Shown: positions 1-8,443 of the stretch, piece by piece | Numbering within the stretch: position 1 is the first letter of the stretch | How the letters are laid out: the number at the start of each line of letters is the position of its first letter | Assembly: GCF_007993735.1 (NCBI RefSeq) | Contig: NZ_CP042453.1 | Location: 248,001-312,000 of the forward strand | Direction of reading: 5' to 3' | From: Arenimonas daejeonensis | GTDB lineage: Bacteria > Pseudomonadota > Gammaproteobacteria > Xanthomonadales > Xanthomonadaceae | Length of the DNA: 64,000 nucleotides | Translations under genes and position numbers: made by a program | The notes under the pieces: generated by a model | The model's input: only the letters and a program-made list of their open reading frames with translations | Told to the model about the DNA's origin: nothing | Databases searched by the model: none

Positions 1-1901
1 CGGGCGTCGCGCCAGGCATCCACGAGGACGCCGAAGCGGCGCACCAGGTCGGCGATCGCGGCTTCGTCGTCGATGCGGCCCGCCAGCCACTGCTCGGCCG
101 CGTCGGCCCAGATCGTGCGGCCGACCGCGAAGCCCTTGATGATCGGCGAGCGCGCGGCGACCGCGAAACCCGCCACCAGTTCGTCTTCCGGCGCCGACAG
201 GCCCAGCAGCACCACGCCGCGGCAGCGCGGGTCGTTGGCTTCGATGGTGGCCTGCACGCGATCCCAGGCCGCGAGGCTGTCGCTGGGTTCGAGCTTCCAC
301 CAGTCGGGACGCATGCCCAGATCATAGAGCCGCTGCAGCACGCGCGACACCGTGGTTTCGTCCACCGGCCCGTGGCGGGTGGCGATGATCTCCACCAGCA
401 GTTCGTGCCGGGTCTTGCGCGCGGCGTCCTGCAGGCGCAGCAGCTGGCGCTCCTGGCGCTCGCGCAGGTCCTGCGGATCATCCGGGTGATAGAACGCGAG
501 GCACTTCACCACGTGGTTCGCGGGCCAGGTCGCCAGCTCGGTGGCGACGTCGGCGGAACATTCGAATTCCAGCGGGCGTGAACCAGGGCGTTCGATCGGC
601 CGGCCGATCCAGTACGGCGTATCGGCCGCGGCTTCCAGCCCGCGCATGCCGAAACGCCCGTCCAGCAACACGCCGAAGCGCGGATCGCCCTCCGCCAGCT
701 GGTGCACGGCCTGCAGCGCCAGCGCCTTGAAGGCCTGGATGCGCGCCGGATCGGCGCCCAGCTGTTCGCACAGGGTCTCGAACTGGCTGCGGTGGTCCAT
801 CGCCAGCACGGTCAGTTCGTCCCACTGGCCGCTGCGGGTCGAGGCCCAGTGCAGCTGTTCCAGCGCGGCATCGTCGCGCAGCAGGTACGGACGCTGCTCC
901 GCGACCAGGAAGGCCTGCAGCTCGTCCCAGGTCGGCATCGCCGGCGAACAGCCGTGGCGCGAGACCACGATCGCGCCGCAGGCATTGGCATAGCCGCAGC
1001 TGGTTTCCAGCGGCTCGCCGCGCAGCCAGCCGCGCAGGAAACCGGCCATGAAGGCGTCGCCCGCACCCAGCACGTTGAACACTTCCACTTCGAATCCGCG
1101 TCCGACCACGCCCTGGTCGAGGCTGTCCGGAATGTCGCCGGGGAAGGCCGAACAGCCCAGCGCACCCCGCTTGCAGACCAGCAGCGCCGGCGTGCGCGCG
1201 CGGATGGCGCGCAGCGCGGTGGTCGTGTCGGTGCTGCCGCCGAGAATGTGGATCTCTTCTTCCGTGCCCACCACCAGGTCGCACAGCGGCAGCACCTGCT
1301 GCAGGCGTTCGGTGACCGCGGCGGCGGCGACGAAGCGGTCCTCGCCGCGGTCCTTGCCAGCCAGGCCCCACAGCACCGGCCGGTAGTCGATGTCGAACAC
1401 CACGCGGCCGCCGCTGGCGCGCGCGATCTCGCAGGCGCGCACCGAAGCCGCGAACACGGATGGCGTGGACAGATGGGTGCCGTTGACCAGCACCGCCGAC
1501 GCCGAGGCGATGAAGGCGGGATCCAGGTCGTCCGCGGCCAGCGCCATGTCGGCGCAGTCCTCGCGGTAGAAGATCAGCGGAAAAGTGTCGGGGTCGCGGA
1601 TGCCGAGGAAAACCAGGGCGGTCAGGCGCGCGGGGTCGGTCAGCACGCCCTGCACGTCCACGCCTTCGCGCTGCAGCTGTTCGCGGATGAAACGACCGAA
1701 GTGGTCGGCGCCGACCCGGGTCACCAGGCCCGTGCGCAGCCCGAGCCGCGAAGCGCCGACGCTGGTGTTGGTGGGGCTGCCGCCGATGTACTTGGCAAAG
1801 GACAACATGTCCTCCAGCCGGCCGCCGACCTGTTCACCGTAAAGATCGATGCCCGACCGGCCGAGGGTGATCAGGTCCAGCCGGTGTTTGCTCGCCGCCA
1901 T
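1..1901 (-). CDS. iolC: Bifunctional 5-dehydro-2-deoxygluconokinase / DUF2090 aldolase-like protein (3' end outside window)
   Basis: Phosphorylates 5-dehydro-2-deoxygluconate in myo-inositol breakdown. In the long form of this family, a C-terminal DUF2090 domain is credited with the following aldolase step. The first 633 codons are present and unbroken. A PfkB/ribokinase domain fills roughly residues 8-330, with the early SFAKYIGGSPTNTSVGASRL stretch and the ATP/anion-hole motif GAGD, whose catalytic Asp is codon 282. The rest matches the DUF2090 extension (GFAVGRTIWADAAEQWLAG). The family is about 640 residues long, so only a few codons are missing at the left edge. The ATG at 1901 starts MAASKHRLDLITLGR. 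The gene lies 86 bp downstream of the RpiR gene on the same strand and probably forms an operon continuing left. Domain identity is confident; the aldolase role rests on family knowledge. Confidence 0.93.
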   Translation of the reverse strand, partial: MAASKHRLDLITLGRSGIDLYGEQVGGRLEDMLSFAKYIGGSPTNTSVGASRLGLRTGLVTRVGADHFGRFIREQLQREGVDVQGVLTDPARLTALVFLGIRDPDTFPLIFYREDCADMALAADDLDPAFIASASAVLVNGTHLSTPSVFAASVRACEIARASGGRVVFDIDYRPVLWGLAGKDRGEDRFVAAAAVTERLQQVLPLCDLVVGTEEEIHILGGSTDTTTALRAIRARTPALLVCKRGALGCSAFPGDIPDSLDQGVVGRGFEVEVFNVLGAGDAFMAGFLRGWLRGEPLETSCGYANACGAIVVSRHGCSPAMPTWDELQAFLVAEQRPYLLRDDAALEQLHWASTRSGQWDELTVLAMDHRSQFETLCEQLGADPARIQAFKALALQAVHQLAEGDPRFGVLLDGRFGMRGLEAAADTPYWIGRPIERPGSRPLEFECSADVATELATWPANHVVKCLAFYHPDDPQDLRERQERQLLRLQDAARKTRHELLVEIIATRHGPVDETTVSRVLQRLYDLGMRPDWWKLEPSDSLAAWDRVQATIEANDPRCRGVVLLGLSAPEDELVAGFAVAARSPIIKGFAVGRTIWADAAEQWLAGRIDDEAAIADLVRRFGVLVDAWRDA

Positions 1902-1945
1902 TCGGCCCGCCTCTGCTCTGCCTGGGGCGCCCACCGCCCGGCCGA

Positions 1946-1970
1946 TGTAAAATATATTCTATTTTCAGAA
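1946..1970. promoter_or_regulatory. AT-rich candidate operator/promoter upstream of iolC
   Basis: The gap between the RpiR stop and the iolC start contains an AT-rich patch in otherwise very GC-rich DNA. On the minus strand it reads AGAATATATTTTAC, which resembles the imperfect site GGAAATTCTATTAC upstream of the regulator (xGAA-N6-TTAC). It may be a weak IolR-type half-site or a -10 region. Assignment is inference. Confidence 0.35.
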
Positions 1971-1987
1971 CGTCGGCAACATTCGTT

Positions 1988-2871
1988 TCATTTCTTGGTC
2001 CGGGCACCCAGTTTCGACGGGTTGCGGGCCGGCTCGGCGGTCGAAAAGGCGTAGGCGATGATGGGGCCTGGGCCAGGCACATCGACACCGACAGCGAGCG
2101 GAATTTGCGGATCTCCGCTTCGCGCACCTGCAGCACCAGGCTGGCCGGCTTGGCCACCGGGCTGACCAGGCTGTCGCTGATCGACAGCACCTTGCACTGG
2201 CGGTCCACCGCGGCGTCGATCAGGTGCACCGCCTCTTCGGCGTACGGGTGGTAGCTGACCACGATCAGCAGGTCGTCCTTGCCGATACCGTGCACCTGCT
2301 GCCGGGCCATGCCGCCCAGGCTGTCGATGAACACGGCCTTCTTGTCGACCTGGTGCAGCGAATAGGCCAGATAGGCGGCCACCGGGAACGAGCGCCGGAA
2401 GCCGGCCACGTACACCGTCTGCGCCTGCCCGATCAGGCGCACGGCCTGGGCCAGGGCCTCGCGGCCGATCATCGCGCCCAGGTTCTGCAACGCCATCACA
2501 TTGCCTTCGACGAACTCCGACAGCACCTGCGCCGGGTCGCCGACCGCCTTGCCGTCCACGGTCTCGGCGAACTCGCGCACCCGTTCGCTGTAACCCAGCG
2601 AATGCGCGCCCAGCAGCAGGCCGTCGCGGAACAGCCGCTGCATCTGGGTGGCGCCGTCGAAGCCGAAGGACTTGGCGAAGCGCACGATCGCCGAAGGCTG
2701 CACGCCGATGCGCTCGGACAGCACCGCCAACGTTTCCAGCGCCACCGCGTTGGGTTCGTCCAGCACGTAGCGGGCGATCTGCTGCAGGCGCTTGCTGAGC
2801 GATTCGTAGCGCTCGAGGATGGCGGCGCGCAGTTCTTCGGCGGTGGCGGGCGGGGTGCTCAGTTCGGCCAT
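1988..2871 (-). CDS. RpiR-family transcriptional regulator (HTH + SIS), likely inositol regulator; one frameshift
   Basis: Probable transcriptional regulator of the surrounding inositol genes. Residues 1-80 form an RpiR-type helix-turn-helix (ERIGVQPSAIVRFAKSFGF), and residues 120-270 a SIS sugar-phosphate-sensing domain (VYVAGFRRSFPVAAYLAYS; LLIVVSYHPYAEE). The reading frame is lost near 2060-2070. One added base rejoins the natural C-terminus, IIAYAFSTAEPARNPSKLG, ending with TGA at 1988-1990 and giving about 294 residues, normal for the family. Without that correction the frame runs on into iolC. It lies between iolC and the divergent iolG pair, as expected for a local iol regulator. The ligand is not shown by the sequence; inositol-pathway sugar phosphates are likely. 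Confidence 0.88.
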
Positions 2872-2928
2872 GCAGCCGCTCCTATGGGGTCAGGGCCGGG
2901 ACGGGGTGTCGCGGGCCTTTCAAGTTTT

Positions 2929-2967
2929 GGAAATTCTATTACAATCCTGAAACGGAACAAGTATTCC
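2929..2967. promoter_or_regulatory. Candidate RpiR/IolR operator pair between regulator and iolG1
   Basis: The divergent region contains GGAACAAGTATTCC at 2954-2967, an exact GGAA-N6-TTCC dyad, and GGAAATTCTATTAC at 2929-2942 with one mismatch, 25 bp apart. As I recall, GGAA-N6-TTCC is the motif described for proteobacterial IolR of the RpiR family. The location between the regulator and iolG1 fits control of both transcripts. Confidence 0.6.
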
Positions 2968-2996
2968 ATTCTGCGGCCGGGCCGCGCGGAGCCATT

Positions 2997-3983
2997 GTGG
3001 AACGAATCCAGCTTGCCTTGATCGGTGCCGGGCGCATGGGCCAGGTACACGGGCCGAACGCAGCCCGGCATCCGGGGCTGCAGCTCAGATATGTCGTGGA
3101 TCCGCGGCCCGAGGCGGCCCGGGCGATGGCCGAACGCTTCGGCGCCCAGGTCGCCGGGCTTGAGCAGGCCCTGGCCGACCCGGCGGTGGGCGGCGTGCTG
3201 GTCTGCAGCTCGACCGACCAGCACCTGGGTCACGCCCTGGCGGCGGTGGCCGCGGGCAAGACGGTCTTCTGCGAGAAGCCCATCGACCTGGACCTGGCCA
3301 AGGTGCGCGCCGCGGAATCCAGGTTCACCGGCGCCCGTTTCCTGCTCGGTTTCAACCGGCGTTTCGACCCGCATTTCCAGGCGCTGAAGGCGAAGCTGGA
3401 CAGCGGCGCGATCGGCCAGCTCGAAAGCCTGCACCTGGTGAACCACGACCCGGCCGCTCCGCCGCCGGGTTTCGTGCCGACCAGCGGCGGGCTGTTCAAG
3501 GACTTCACCATCCACGACCTGGACCTGGCGCGCTGGCTGCTGGGCGAGGAGCCGGTGTCGGTGTACAGCACGGCCAGTTGCCTGGTGGACCCGGAGATCG
3601 GGCGTCAGGGCGACGTGGACACGGCGCGCACGGTGCTGCGCACCGCTTCGGGCCGACTGTGCGTGATCTCGAACACGCGCCGCAGCGGTTACGGCTACGA
3701 CCAGCGCATCGAGGCCTTCGGCTCGGCCGGCATGGCCACCGCCGGCAACGTCGCGCCCGACACGCTGCAGGTGCTGACCGAAGCCGGCGTCACCGGCACG
3801 CCGATCCACCCGGGTTTCGCCACGCGTTACGCGCACGCCTACCGCGCCCAGATCGAACACTTCGCCGACGTGCTGCACGGCCGCGCGCAGCCGCGCGTGG
3901 GTTACGCCGACGGCGTCGCAGCGCTGGTGCTGGCCGAAGCCTGCGACCGTTCGCTGCGCAGTGGCGCGGCTGTCGAACCCTGA
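2997..3983 (+). CDS. iolG: Inositol 2-dehydrogenase, Gfo/Idh/MocA family (first copy)
   Basis: NAD-dependent oxidation of myo-inositol to scyllo-inosose, the entry step of inositol catabolism in the cytoplasm. The 328-residue product starts at GTG. It has an N-terminal Rossmann motif (LIGAGRMGQVH), the family EKP motif (E93-K94-P95) and the active-site Asp169/His173 in the segment GGLFKDFTIHDLDLARWLLG. Length and motifs are normal and nothing is broken. The start follows a weak ribosome-binding site; an exact IolR-like dyad lies about 30 bp upstream. A second iolG follows 10 bp later. The substrate could also be another inositol isomer or a sugar, but neighbouring iolC supports inositol. Confidence 0.88.
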   Translation: MERIQLALIGAGRMGQVHGPNAARHPGLQLRYVVDPRPEAARAMAERFGAQVAGLEQALADPAVGGVLVCSSTDQHLGHALAAVAAGKTVFCEKPIDLDLAKVRAAESRFTGARFLLGFNRRFDPHFQALKAKLDSGAIGQLESLHLVNHDPAAPPPGFVPTSGGLFKDFTIHDLDLARWLLGEEPVSVYSTASCLVDPEIGRQGDVDTARTVLRTASGRLCVISNTRRSGYGYDQRIEAFGSAGMATAGNVAPDTLQVLTEAGVTGTPIHPGFATRYAHAYRAQIEHFADVLHGRAQPRVGYADGVAALVLAEACDRSLRSGAAVEP

Positions 3984-3993
3984 GGAAGAAGAA

Positions 3994-4971
3994 ATGAAAA
4001 AGGTCGTCATCATCGGCGCCGGCCGCATCGGCCGGATCCACGCCCGCAACGCCGCCCTGCACCCGCGCCTGCAGTTGGCCGGCGTCGTGGACCCGGTCGC
4101 CGATTCCGCGCAGTCGCTGGCGCAGGAGCACGGCTGCACCGTGACCACGCTGGAGGCGGCGCTTGCCGATCCCGGCATCGCCGGCGTGATCATCGCCAGC
4201 TCCACCGACACGCACCTGGACTACAGCCTGCGTGCCGCGGCCGCGGGCAAGGCGATCTTCTGCGAGAAGCCCATCGACCAGGACCTGGCGCGGGCGCGCA
4301 CGGCCGGAGCGCCGTTGGCGATGGCGCGGATGTTGCTGGCGTTCAACCGGCGGTTCGATCCGCATTTCCAGGCGCTGAAGGCGCAGCTCGACAGCGGTGC
4401 GATCGGCACGCTGGAGTCGCTGCAGATCACGTCGAACGATCCGTCGCCACCGCCGCCGTCGTACGTGGCGGTGTCGGGCGGGCTGTTCAAGGACATGGCG
4501 ATCCACGATTTCGACATGGCACGCTGGCTGTTGGGCGAGGAGCCGGTGACGGTGTACGCGGCCGGTAGCTGTCTGGTGGATCCGGAGATCGGCAAGCTGG
4601 GCGACATCGACACGGCGCGCACGGTGCTGACGACTGCCAGTGGGCGGCTTTGCGTGATCTCCAACAGCCGGCGTTCGGGTTTCGGTTATGACCAGCGCAT
4701 CGAGGCGTATGCGTCGGCCGGCATGGTGCGGGCGGACAATGTGGTGGAATCCAGTGTGCAGGTCTGGAGCGAGGGCGGCGCCGCCGCGGACCGTTTCCAG
4801 AATTTCTTCCTCGACCGTTACGCGGAAGCCTATCGCCGGGAAATGGACCACTTCGCCGACATGCTCGACGGAAAGCCCGCTTCCGTTGGTTACGCCGATG
4901 GTGTCGCGGCCCTGGCCCTTGCGGAAGCCGCGGCCGAGTCCCTGCGCACCGGGCAGCCTGTGAAGCTCTGA
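3994..4971 (+). CDS. iolG: Inositol 2-dehydrogenase, Gfo/Idh/MocA family (second copy)
   Basis: A second oxidoreductase of the same family, 325 residues. The ATG at 3994 follows a strong purine-rich ribosome-binding site (GAGGAAGAAG), so it is preferred over upstream in-frame codons. Motifs match the first copy: VIIGAGRIGRIHARN, CEKPIDQDLARA and GGLFKDMAIHDFDMARWLLG with Asp and His in the same places. The pair is closely similar throughout, including LLGEEPV and SCLVDPEIG, which indicates tandem duplication. The copies may differ in preference for myo-, scyllo- or chiro-inositol; the sequence does not decide this. It is probably co-transcribed with the first copy. Confidence 0.87.
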   Translation: MKKVVIIGAGRIGRIHARNAALHPRLQLAGVVDPVADSAQSLAQEHGCTVTTLEAALADPGIAGVIIASSTDTHLDYSLRAAAAGKAIFCEKPIDQDLARARTAGAPLAMARMLLAFNRRFDPHFQALKAQLDSGAIGTLESLQITSNDPSPPPPSYVAVSGGLFKDMAIHDFDMARWLLGEEPVTVYAAGSCLVDPEIGKLGDIDTARTVLTTASGRLCVISNSRRSGFGYDQRIEAYASAGMVRADNVVESSVQVWSEGGAAADRFQNFFLDRYAEAYRREMDHFADMLDGKPASVGYADGVAALALAEAAAESLRTGQPVKL

Positions 4972-5015
4972 TTTCATCAGAACGGCCGGCGTCGGGGAGC
5001 TGGCGCCGGCAAGTA

Positions 5016-5087
5016 CCGGGGAAGTGAAGGGCTCTTTTCGCTCAGTGAAGCCTTTTATTTCGCGAAAAGAGCCCTTCACTTCCCCGG
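5016..5087. repeat. Perfect 26-bp stem hairpin with conserved 20-nt loop (A)
   Basis: The left stem at 5016-5041 pairs perfectly with 5062-5087. The 20-nt loop at 5042-5061 reads TCAGTGAAGCCTTTTATTTC. The same loop, base for base, occurs in hairpin B on the other strand with a different stem. There is no T-tract, so this is not a standard terminator, although it lies 45 bp after iolG2 and could stabilise the iolG mRNA end. Confidence 0.9.
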
Positions 5088-5282
5088 CACTTCCGGTACG
5101 TATCGTCCGGGTGGCTGATTGGAGTTCCTGCGCGGCATCGGCGCTTTGCTTGCGCGTGTGGGTTCGCGGGCTTCCGCATGTGCGATTTTTCTTGCGCCTT
5201 GTCGTTTGCTAATGCGCTCGCGTCCCTTGTCGGCAGCGCGCCTCCCGTGGGGCGCGTTCCCTGAACGCGTCCGGTGCCATTT
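5016..5282 (+). repeat. Inverted repeat arm 1 of an intergenic hairpin-bearing repeat
   Basis: The 853-bp gap between iolG2 and the receptor gene has no convincing gene; it is filled by two head-to-head copies of one repeat. This arm starts with a 72-nt hairpin and ends at the block TGAACGCGTCCGGTGCCATTT. It includes a 33-nt block (5145-5177) that is perfectly repeated in inverse at 5565-5597, and a small CGCGTTC/GAACGCG hairpin at 5253-5269. Short open frames here run through on both strands and look like by-products of the repeat. Confidence 0.85.
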
Positions 5283-5454
5283 CTGCGAACTGGAAAGAAG
5301 TGCTCGCCGCTACCGCGGCGAAGGGCAAGAGCGAGGGCAGCGCGGCAGCGGCAGCGGCAACGCCAATGAAAGCAAATCGTCAACTGAAACAGCTACTGAA
5401 GCCCCGCTTCTGCTCTACGCCGCGCAGCGGCGGGTACTCGCAACAACCTCGCCA

Positions 5455-5717
5455 AAATGGCACCGGACGCGTTCAGGGGAACGCGCCCCACGATAGGCCA
5501 CGCAGCCCCGATTTTGAACGTGCTCCCACTTAGCAAACCGCGTGGCGCAAGAAAGATCTCGCACGCGGAAGCCCGCGAACCCACACGCGCAAGCAAAACG
5601 CCTATACCACCAGGAACTCCCCTCACAGAACCGCGCGGGTGGAACCGGCAGTGCCGTGGGAGCGACACCCTCTTTCTGCGAAATAAAAGGCTTCACTGAG
5701 CAGAAAGAGGGTGTCGC
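5455..5717 (-). repeat. Inverted repeat arm 2 of the intergenic hairpin-bearing repeat
   Basis: Reverse-complement copy of arm 1, with nearly the same length (263 versus 267 nt) and the same order of modules: hairpin with conserved loop, a divergent stretch, the 33-nt identical block at 5565-5597, then the TGAACGCGTCCGGTGCCATTT block with one inserted base nearby. The 5283-5454 spacer between the arms shows no gene. Confidence 0.85.
5662..5717. repeat. 18-bp stem hairpin with conserved 20-nt loop (B)
   Basis: The stem 5662-5679 pairs with 5700-5717. The loop at 5680-5699 is the exact reverse complement of the loop in hairpin A. The stem sequence (GCGACACCCTCTTTCTGC) differs from that of A yet remains perfectly paired, which is compensatory change. 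Confidence 0.9.
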
Positions 5718-5751
5718 CCCGCGGTGCTGATGGCGCCAGATCAACACGCAC

Positions 5752-5778
5752 AAAAAAACGGCGACCCTGAGGGCCGCC
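5752..5778 (-). terminator. Rho-independent terminator of the receptor gene
   Basis: On the minus strand an 8-bp stem (GGCGGCCC/GGGTCGCC, one G-U pair) with a TCA loop is followed directly by seven T residues. It lies 47 bp past the stop codon of the TonB-dependent receptor. Confidence 0.85.
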
Positions 5779-5824
5779 GCTTTCGGGACCAGGCTCCGGA
5801 CCATCCCCGGAGCCGGCTTGCAAC

Positions 5825-8218
5825 TCAGAACACGATGCGGAACGTCAACGTCCAGCGCTGCGAAGAGGATTCCCGCTCCACCTCGAACGCATCCACGTCG
5901 TAGGCCGCCTGGTTGGCCAGGATCTCCGCACCGTTGTCGCCGTCGAAACCCGCCTCCGCCTGCTCACTGTCGGCATCCAGCAGATTGTTGCCGGTCAGAC
6001 GCAACACCATGTTCTCGCCGATGCGCTTCTCCAGGAAGAACTCCAGATTGCCGTCGTACAACTGGCTCTCGATCTCCCCGTACGTGACGAACCGCGACTC
6101 ACCCTGCTTCTGGTAACTCACGCCGAAACTGGTCTCCCAGCTCGGGATGTTCTGCGTGATGCCGACGTTGTAGACATAGGTCGGCTGGAAATCGATCGCA
6201 ATGTCCCGGCCGGTGGCCGGGTCGGCGCGGTCGGACCACAGCCGCGTGTAGTTCGCGAACACACCCGTCTCCTCCCAGCCGAACATGTCGAGCGGCGTGG
6301 ACAGGTCGAACTCGAATCCATGCGTCTTGGCGTCGCCGATGTTCTCGTAGCTGTACAGACCGCCCGGGAAGTCGTCCGGATCCAGGCCGATGGTGTCCAC
6401 CGGCTCGCCCGTGTTCACCAGCGCGATCAGGTCGCTGATGTCGCGGTAGAACACGTTGAAGCCCATCACGCCCTGCCGCCCGAACCGGCGCTCGTAGCCG
6501 ACGTCGAAGCCCAGCGAGGTCTCGAACTCGACCTCCGGGTTGCCGATGGTCACGTCCTCGTCACCCGGCGATTCCAGCGTGTAGGCCGGGATCAGCTGGT
6601 CGATGCTGGGACGGCGCACCGTGCGCGCGACGCTGAAGCGGAACTGGTCCTGCTCGGTCATCTTCCACAGCAGGTGCACCGACGGGTTGAGGTGGAACTC
6701 GCTGCCGTCGGCGCTGCCGGCTTCGGTGGAATCCAGCACGCCGCCTTCGGACAGGTCGGTGACGTACTGCTGCTCGGTGTCGGTGCTTTCCGCGCGGATG
6801 CCGGTTTCCAGTTCTACAGTCTCGGACAGGCCCCACTTGATGCGCGCGTAACCGTCCAGGCGGTCTTCCTGGTAGTTGAAGCGGCCGTCGCTGGTGGAAT
6901 AGTCCGGCTCGCCCAGGTCGTCCTCGACCAGCAGGCGGAAGTCGCGCTCCTTCCACTTCGCCGCCACGCCGACCTTCAGCTCGGCGCCCTGCGGCGCCCA
7001 CGTCGGCAGGCTGCGGGTGTAGGAACCGCCGACCAGCCACTCGCTGTCGTCGGCGTCGATGTCCTCGCGGGAGACCAGGTTGTCGTTGGTCTCCTCGTAG
7101 CTCAGCTCGACGCTGTCGTCGGTGAAGTCGTTGTAGCTCAGGTCCAGCGAAAAGCTCGAAACGTCGCTGAGGTAATGGTCGAACACCGCCGAGAAGCCGT
7201 AGCTGTCCTGGTTGAAGTCGGCGTCCTGGAACTCCAGCTCCGGGTTGTCCAGGTCCAGGCCACCGACGCTGCCGTCGCCCTCGTAGATCCAGGTGTCCTG
7301 GTGCTCGTCGCGCGAGGTGGTCAGCAGGAAGCCGTCCACGCGCAGGGTGGAATCGTCCGAGATGCGCCAGGTCACGTCGCCGTTGAAGGACAGGTCGCGG
7401 GTGTCGCGGCTGTCCATCTCCTCGACGCGCTCGACCGCCGAGGACTGCCCGGGATTGTCCCACTGCTCCAGGCCACGCCCGATGCCGCCGCGGGCGACTT
7501 CGTCGTCGAAGCCGACCGAGTCGCTCTCGAATACCTCCTCGACCACTTCCTTGTTGTTGTAGCGCTCCTGCGCGTCCACGGTGAGCGAGTAGAAGACCGT
7601 CTCGTCCTTGTTGCTGCCCGAGCTCGAGGCGGCGAAACTGCCGCGGCTCTTGCCCTGGTCCATGTCGTGGGTGACGCCCATGCGCAGGATCACGCCCGGC
7701 GGCAGGCTGGCGCCGTCCTTGAGGATGATGTTGATGGTGCCGCCGACACCCTGGCTGTCGATGTCGGCACCGGGCGAACGGATGATCTCGATGCGGTCGA
7801 CGATCTCGGCCGGGATGCGGTCCACGAACACCGTGCGGTCGTTGCCTGCACCGGGGATCGGGCGGCCATTCACCAGCACCTGGGTGTAACCCTGGCCGAG
7901 GCCACGCAACTGCGGCGAGTCGGACTCGCCGATGTCGCTGGTGAAGGCCACGCCGGGCACGCGCCGAAGCTGGTCGCCCACCGACACCGGCTCGAATTCC
8001 TCGAAGAACTGCTGGTCGTACACCAGCGACGGCGAGGTGGTCTCGGTGCGGTTGCGGTACTGGATGGTGCCGCTGACCACGATCTCCTCGAGCTGGGTGA
8101 TGTCTTCCTCCCCCTCGGGTGTCGTCGCCGCCGGCGTTTCCTGCGCCATCGCCAGGCCGGCGGAAAGCAGGTGGCTGCTGATGAGTGCCGCTAATACGTT
8201 GCGCTTGAACTTACGCAT
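5825..8218 (-). CDS. TonB-dependent outer-membrane receptor, probable inositol-phosphate/phytate uptake
   Basis: Outer-membrane beta-barrel transporter driven by TonB, 797 residues from the ATG at 8218 (GGGAGG lies about 14 bases upstream). A signal peptide covers about residues 1-26 (MRKFKRNVLAALISSHLLSAGLAMA). A TonB-box-like stretch (ITQLEEIVVSGT) and a plug domain follow (QLRRVPGVAFTSDI; VNGRPIPGAGND; RIEIIRSPGADIDSQG). The barrel ends in LTFRIVF, with the terminal Phe of BAM substrates. Start sites further upstream lie in the promoter region and lack a signal. The divergent phytase 225 bp away, and the iol genes beyond, suggest an inositol-phosphate cargo. That substrate is inference; siderophore or sugar receptors look alike. 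Confidence 0.93.
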   Translation of the reverse strand: MRKFKRNVLAALISSHLLSAGLAMAQETPAATTPEGEEDITQLEEIVVSGTIQYRNRTETTSPSLVYDQQFFEEFEPVSVGDQLRRVPGVAFTSDIGESDSPQLRGLGQGYTQVLVNGRPIPGAGNDRTVFVDRIPAEIVDRIEIIRSPGADIDSQGVGGTINIILKDGASLPPGVILRMGVTHDMDQGKSRGSFAASSSGSNKDETVFYSLTVDAQERYNNKEVVEEVFESDSVGFDDEVARGGIGRGLEQWDNPGQSSAVERVEEMDSRDTRDLSFNGDVTWRISDDSTLRVDGFLLTTSRDEHQDTWIYEGDGSVGGLDLDNPELEFQDADFNQDSYGFSAVFDHYLSDVSSFSLDLSYNDFTDDSVELSYEETNDNLVSREDIDADDSEWLVGGSYTRSLPTWAPQGAELKVGVAAKWKERDFRLLVEDDLGEPDYSTSDGRFNYQEDRLDGYARIKWGLSETVELETGIRAESTDTEQQYVTDLSEGGVLDSTEAGSADGSEFHLNPSVHLLWKMTEQDQFRFSVARTVRRPSIDQLIPAYTLESPGDEDVTIGNPEVEFETSLGFDVGYERRFGRQGVMGFNVFYRDISDLIALVNTGEPVDTIGLDPDDFPGGLYSYENIGDAKTHGFEFDLSTPLDMFGWEETGVFANYTRLWSDRADPATGRDIAIDFQPTYVYNVGITQNIPSWETSFGVSYQKQGESRFVTYGEIESQLYDGNLEFFLEKRIGENMVLRLTGNNLLDADSEQAEAGFDGDNGAEILANQAAYDVDAFEVERESSSQRWTLTFRIVF

Positions 8219-8301
8219 GGCCCAGTCCCTCCCGAGGACTCCCCACTGGATCGGCTGTACCACCTCGCAGGGGTGGCTGACCCGCAGATTACGAACAAAG
8301 A

Positions 8302-8325
8302 TTCCAATTTGCAACCAACTTGGAA
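8302..8325. promoter_or_regulatory. Dyad in the receptor/phytase divergent promoter region
   Basis: The inverted repeat TTCCAA-N12-TTGGAA sits in an AT-rich patch between the two divergent genes. It is a candidate shared operator or -35/-10 region. No known regulator motif was matched. Confidence 0.3.
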
Positions 8326-8443
8326 AATTTCTTGCAGACGACCCCCGGCTGTGGGATCGTCGCTGTCACGAAATCCACTCCGGGCTCGTGCAGGGTGGTC
8401 GACCCCCGCCCATGACGCGCCCCCGTTACAGAGGACCCCGACG

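Noticed and set aside
5024-5823. Several short open frames (60-130 codons) in the iolG2-receptor gap, on both strands
   Set aside because: They cross the inverted repeats and produce mirrored low-complexity peptides; better explained as by-products of the repeat.
6320-8194. A 624-codon plus-strand open frame opposite the TonB-dependent receptor
   Set aside because: Composition is typical of high-GC shadow frames; the receptor on the other strand has signal peptide, plug and barrel end.
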